Assembly: GCA_028565635.1 (NCBI GenBank)
Contig: JAOXYB010055901.1
Coordinates: forward strand, 1-11,147
Source of the DNA: Phoronis ovalis
Taxonomy: Eukaryota > Phoronida > Phoronidae
Direction of reading: 5' to 3'
DNA: 11,147 nt
The position numbers were made by a program, and so were the translations under genes. This document shows positions 8,773 to 11,147 of this stretch, piece by piece (the first letter of the stretch is position 1; each line of letters opens with the position of its first letter). The notes below the pieces were generated by a model. It searched no databases. It had not been told where the DNA came from and was given only the letters and a program-made list of their open reading frames with translations.

Positions 8773-9022
8773 GACACTAGCTTTAGTAATGAGTGAAATG
8801 ATTCATACAGAGAGAGATTATGTCCGTTCACTGCAATACGTCATAGACAACTATATGCCAGAATTAGATAGGGAAGATGTGCCACAGTCCCTAAGAGGAA
8901 AACGAAATGTTATTTTTGGAAACATTCTGAAAATTTATCAATTCCACAGCCAGTATTTCTTGCACGAGTTGCAGAGATGTGAGAACTATCCATTCAATGT
9001 CAGCCACTGCTTCCTTAGTCAT
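8773..9022 (+). CDS. RhoGEF exon: DH domain, N-terminal part (CR1) (residues 438-521)
   Basis: A 250-base exon, acceptor CCATTTTTGTAG, donor CAT|GTAAGTA, ending in phase 0. It contains DH conserved region 1: VMSEMIHTERDYVRSL, where Glu451 in TERDY is at the position of the invariant Glu that contacts switch I of the Rho GTPase in known DH structures. It continues through YMPELDREDVPQSLRGKR and IFGNILKIYQFHSQYFLHEL, the helices that precede CR2. The RGK-x-x-x-IFGN and YQFHxxYFL patterns are typical of the PLEKHG4/Trio/Dbs branch. Translation past 9022 would run into intron sequence and stop soon after. The catalytic role is confident from the family; which GTPase (RhoA, Rac1 or Cdc42) is served cannot be read from this exon. 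Confidence 0.96.
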
Positions 9023-9166
9023 GTAAGTAGATTTATTAACAAAAAAAATCTTAATTAAGAATTGCAGGGTAGTAAGAAACATACATCATTAATTTTATCT
9101 AATGCTTAGGCATCTATACTGTTACATCAATATTTTCAAAAGCGTCATATATTATGTTTTTTTTAG

Positions 9167-9256
9167 GAACAAGAATTTTATTTGTATGCCCTGTATAATA
9201 AAAACAAACCGAAATCAGATGCTCTAATGCAAGAATATGGTAGCGCATTTTTTAAG
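9167..9256 (+). CDS. RhoGEF exon: DH domain, middle part (residues 522-551)
   Basis: A 90-base exon, phase 0 at both ends, between the poly-T acceptor TTTTTTTTAG and the donor AAG|GTAAGTA. It begins EQEFYLYALYNKNKPKSDAL and ends QEYGSAFFK. This is the DH helix where Dbl proteins have F-x-x-Y-x-x-Y-x-x-N-x-x-x-S; the final FF leads to the helix completed by the next exon. It is too short to be found by ORF length alone and is supported by its phase fit, its splice sites and its match to the DH core. Being symmetric, skipping it would keep frame but remove part of the DH core, probably inactivating exchange. Confidence 0.94.
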
Positions 9257-9510
9257 GTAAGTATTTGTGTATACTAAATAATAATTTAGGTAGGCTTGCG
9301 CAGAGGATATGCAGTTATTGTTTGTAAGACTCATAAACAGTAAATATACCTTCTATCTTTTGAGAAAATTGTTTCTGTTAATCCCACATGACAAGTATGC
9401 AAAAAGTCAATTCCCCTAATTTTATATCTTCAAAATGTATTGCCTGGTCAGGCCATATATATTTAGTATATTGATTGAATTTATAATACTTAAAATGTTT
9501 TAACTTTCAG

Positions 9511-9732
9511 CAAAAGCAAATTGAATTACAAGACAGAATGGATTTGGCCAGCTACTTACTCAAACCTGTACAGCGCATGGGAAAATATGCATTGATGCTG
9601 AAGCAAATTATTCGAGAATGTCCAGAAACTGATCAACTATATGGTCATTTGAAGGCAGCCGAGGAAATGGCTAGATTTCAGCTTCGTCATGGCAATGACC
9701 TTCTTGCTATGGATTCACTCAGGGAATGTGAT
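9511..9732 (+). CDS. RhoGEF exon: DH domain C-terminal part with CR3 (residues 552-625)
   Basis: A 222-base exon, phase 0 at both ends, acceptor TTAACTTTCAG, donor GAT|GTAAGTT. It holds the most diagnostic DH motif, conserved region 3: DLASYLLKPVQRMGKYALML at residues 562-581. RMG replaces the RIT or RIP of many Dbl proteins, as in the PLEKHG4 branch. It then runs through KQIIRECPETDQLYGHLKAA to QLRHGNDLLAMDSLRECD, the long last DH helix; the RHGNDLLAMD wording is characteristic of PLEKHG4-type proteins. Family knowledge places this helix against switch II of the GTPase. An ATG at 9538 falls within the exon and is internal rather than a start. Translation beyond 9732 reads intron sequence to a stop near 9795 and is not part of the protein. 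Confidence 0.97.
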
Positions 9733-10044
9733 GTAAGTTATGTTTATAGAACCATATTGAAATATCAGTTGATGAAAAAGCTGTTCGGATACTGAACAAA
9801 GCTGGAAGTTTATAAATGCAATTTATAGCAGGAATATCATATTGACGGGGGCAGTTAATAGATATAGATTGAATAAAAATGTATTACGCGACTAATATAT
9901 CAACAAAAAGATGAATATGTTCACAGAAATGAAGCATTAAAGATATAAACATGAGAATGTGTTGTGGGTTAATGCGTAGTTTCATTATAATGTTTCAATG
10001 ACTTTTCATTTGAGCACAAGTTTGTAATTTTTTTTTATCTATAG
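9733..10044 (+). other. RhoGEF intron, 312 bases, at the DH-PH boundary
   Basis: Donor GTAAGTT, acceptor TTTTTATCTATAG, phase 0. It separates the last DH helix from the first PH strand almost exactly. The first 60 bases stay open in the upstream frame before a TGA near 9795, which would truncate the protein before PH if the intron were retained. No other feature seen. Confidence 0.92.
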
Positions 10045-10215
10045 GTTAATCTGAATGAGCAAGGCAAATTACTAAGGCAAGATGAACTTCTCGTGTGGCA
10101 AGGTCGTAAGAAATCTTTACGTCATGTCTTTTTATTTGAAGAATGTATCATCTTTAGTAAGACTAAAAGACACAGTGGACACAACGATATTTATATGTAT
10201 AAACATAGTTTAAAG
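10045..10215 (+). CDS. RhoGEF exon: PH domain, N-terminal half (residues 626-682)
   Basis: A 171-base exon, phase 0 at both ends, acceptor TTTTTATCTATAG, donor AAG|GTAAATG. It begins VNLNEQGKLLRQDELLVWQG and continues RKKSLRHVFLFEECIIFSKT, then YMYKHSLK. GKLLRQDE is the first strand of a DH-linked PH domain; the basic RKKSLRH loop and the VFLFEECIIFSK strand are typical of DH-PH cassettes. In the family, the PH domain packs on the DH domain and binds phosphoinositides or proteins; the basic loop could bind lipid, which is inference. The exon follows the DH end directly (CD|VNLNEQG), with no linker, as in PLEKHG4 proteins. Confidence 0.95.
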
Positions 10216-10481
10216 GTAAATGTTGTCTTATTTTAGTGATTCAGGTATTTTACATGTATGCTGAGCAGTAGTTGACTGCCCGATGACAAGAGACTATCAG
10301 TCCTCTATGCTGTACTGTTTTTTTGCATGTGGAAATCCTGCTGTATAACTGATATGTCGACTAAAACCTAAATAGGCTCATCAGTTGCATGTGTTCGTAT
10401 TGGAGGAGGTCACGCTCTCAAAAAGCTTTAATTGGAATTTTAGTACTAAAAAATAATGTTTAATTCTGTTTTTGTTTGCAG

Positions 10482-10659
10482 ACTACGGACCTAGGTTTGA
10501 CAGAAACGATTCCAGACAGCCCTCATAAATTTGAAATATGGTTCCGACGATTAAAACAAGGAGAAACCTACAGGCTACAGGCAGCTAATACGGATGTTAA
10601 ACATGCATGGGTACAAGAAGTAGCTCGTTTGTTGTGGAAACAAGCAGTCAAAAATAGAG
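10482..10659 (+). CDS. RhoGEF exon: PH domain, C-terminal half (residues 683-742)
   Basis: A 178-base exon, acceptor TTTTTGTTTGCAG, donor GAG|GTAAGAC, leaving one base (G) of a split Glu codon. It begins TTDLGLTETIPDSPHKFEIW and ends with ARLLWKQAVKNR. DLGLTE and KFEIWFRRLK are hallmark PH strands of the PLEKHG4 branch. The final helix carries the near-invariant PH Trp in KHAWVQEVARLLW (Trp725). Unspliced reading continues only a few codons to a TGA near 10677 and is not used. Together with 10045-10215 this completes the PH fold. Confidence 0.95.
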
Positions 10660-10841
10660 GTAAGACAAACAGGATGTGATATCTGGCACTGAAAACTAAT
10701 ATGTTGTATTTATTTAATTTTTATGTTGAGTTTATGTGGTTATTATTATTATTTGACATTTTTTGAAAGTGAGTGATGAAGTACATAGTTAAGATTTTGC
10801 ATTAGGAAAAAATAAAAAAATTGTTATTTTGCAATTTATAG

Positions 10842-10958
10842 AGTCTCGGCTAACGGAGATGGCTTCTATGGGTATTGGTAATAAACCTTGTCTGGATCTC
10901 AAGCCAAGTACAGATAATATCAAGGACAGATATATTAATGCCTCAATAAGCAACAAAG
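10842..10958 (+). CDS. RhoGEF exon: conserved segment after the PH domain (residues 742-780)
   Basis: A 117-base exon, acceptor TTGCAATTTATAG, donor AAG|GTGAGTA. Its first two bases complete the split Glu codon and its last base begins the next codon, so the gene continues to the right. The product starts ESRLTEMASMGIGNKPCLDL and ends with NIKDRYINASISNK. The MASMGIGNK core followed by a D-R-x-(I/V)-N pattern strongly resembles the segment immediately after the PH domain in vertebrate PLEKHG4, which makes this the best single clue to family membership. No function is known to me for this segment. It is too short to stand out by ORF length and is supported by phase, splice sites and family resemblance. 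Confidence 0.92.
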
Positions 10959-11017
10959 GTGAGTAGAACTTTGTTTATGGTCAGTTCATAACTGGAATTT
11001 AGTTTTGTTTAACATTG

Positions 11018-11147
11018 TCATATAGACCGTTCAGACTACCTGTTTGGAACCGGTTCGAGCTCGATCTGGATCCATAACCAGATCGACTTGCATCCTGTTA
11101 CGCGTTCACACTACTTTTAACGTAACTGGATTCTACTGTAGCGCCAC
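11018..11147. repeat. Probable repeat element, cut by the right edge
   Basis: Composition changes sharply from AT-rich intron to a block with many CG dinucleotides. It contains two near-identical 12-base words 75 bases apart, CGTTCAGACTAC (11028-11039) and CGTTCACACTAC (11103-11114), one mismatch. Between them is a perfect 9-base hairpin, TCGATCTGG (11061-11069) with CCAGATCGA (11078-11086), loop of 8. This looks like a short non-autonomous or satellite-like repeat inserted in the intron after 10958. No transposase and no complete terminal repeat are visible in the window. Confidence 0.45.

Larger units (their letters stand above)
3992..10958 (+). other. Partial gene: PLEKHG4/puratrophin-1-like RhoGEF, nine exons
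   Basis: Gene span inferred by joining exons 3992-4186, 7001-7941, 8385-8561, 8773-9022, 9167-9256, 9511-9732, 10045-10215, 10482-10659 and 10842-10958. All introns are GT-AG and the phases (0, 0, 2, 2, 0, 0, 0, 0, 1, 1) join without a stop into about 780 residues. Order: spectrin-like helices (about 1-163), Ser/Arg-rich linker (about 164-437), DH (about 438-625), PH (about 626-742), conserved post-PH segment (742-780). Family knowledge: DH-PH proteins load GTP onto Rho GTPases at membranes and the cytoskeleton. The signature LLRQDE, DLGLTE, FEIWFRR and MASMGIGNK stretches resemble vertebrate PLEKHG4 and PLEKHG4B more than MCF2L, Trio or Kalirin. I have not chosen between PLEKHG4, PLEKHG4B and ARHGEF40 orthology, so no symbol is given. 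Both ends of the gene are missing. Residue numbers in the other entries count from the first base of 3992. Confidence 0.93.

Noticed and set aside
8891-9082. 63-codon minus-strand ORF
   Set aside because: Complement of the DH exon 8773-9022, whose plus-strand reading is unmistakable.
9733-9795. Open extension of the DH exon to a TGA
   Set aside because: A perfect GAT|GTAAGTT donor at 9733 and the phase-0 join to the PH exon show this is intron.

Overview
The window is animal nuclear DNA, roughly two-thirds A+T by eye, carrying the interior of one spliced plus-strand gene. Every junction I place is GT-AG and reading phase carries through all of them. The nine confident exons (3992-10958) join into 2,341 coding bases, about 780 residues, with no stop. 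The protein is a Dbl-family Rho guanine-nucleotide exchange factor of the PLEKHG4 (puratrophin-1)/PLEKHG4B type, related to Drosophila quattro and vertebrate ARHGEF40. Base composition, intron sizes and divergence from the human family suggest an invertebrate, but I cannot name the phylum.

Layout: 1-3991 is intronic or 5' sequence with a few odd islands. 3992-4186 and the start of the 7001-7941 exon encode a spectrin-like helical segment, separated by a 2.8-kb intron. The rest of 7001-7941 and all of 8385-8561 encode a Ser/Arg-rich, probably disordered linker. 8773-9732 (three exons) encode the DH catalytic domain. 10045-10659 (two exons) encode the PH domain, and 10842-10958 the conserved segment just after it. 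The gene continues past the right edge: the last exon ends one base into a codon. The start codon, any N-terminal Sec14-like region, the earlier spectrin-like sequence and the C-terminus lie outside or were not recognised.

Less certain material: (a) an 18-base frame-preserving microexon candidate just before the DH domain; (b) exon-like minus-strand segments at 4576-4722, 1623-1808 and 1419-1528, which could belong to an opposite-strand gene; (c) a CCAAT/octamer/TATA-like cluster at 2384-2457 followed by two short same-frame ORFs, the second cysteine-rich; (d) a GC-richer repeat-like block with a perfect hairpin at the right edge. No rRNA, tRNA, CRISPR array or intact transposase gene was seen.
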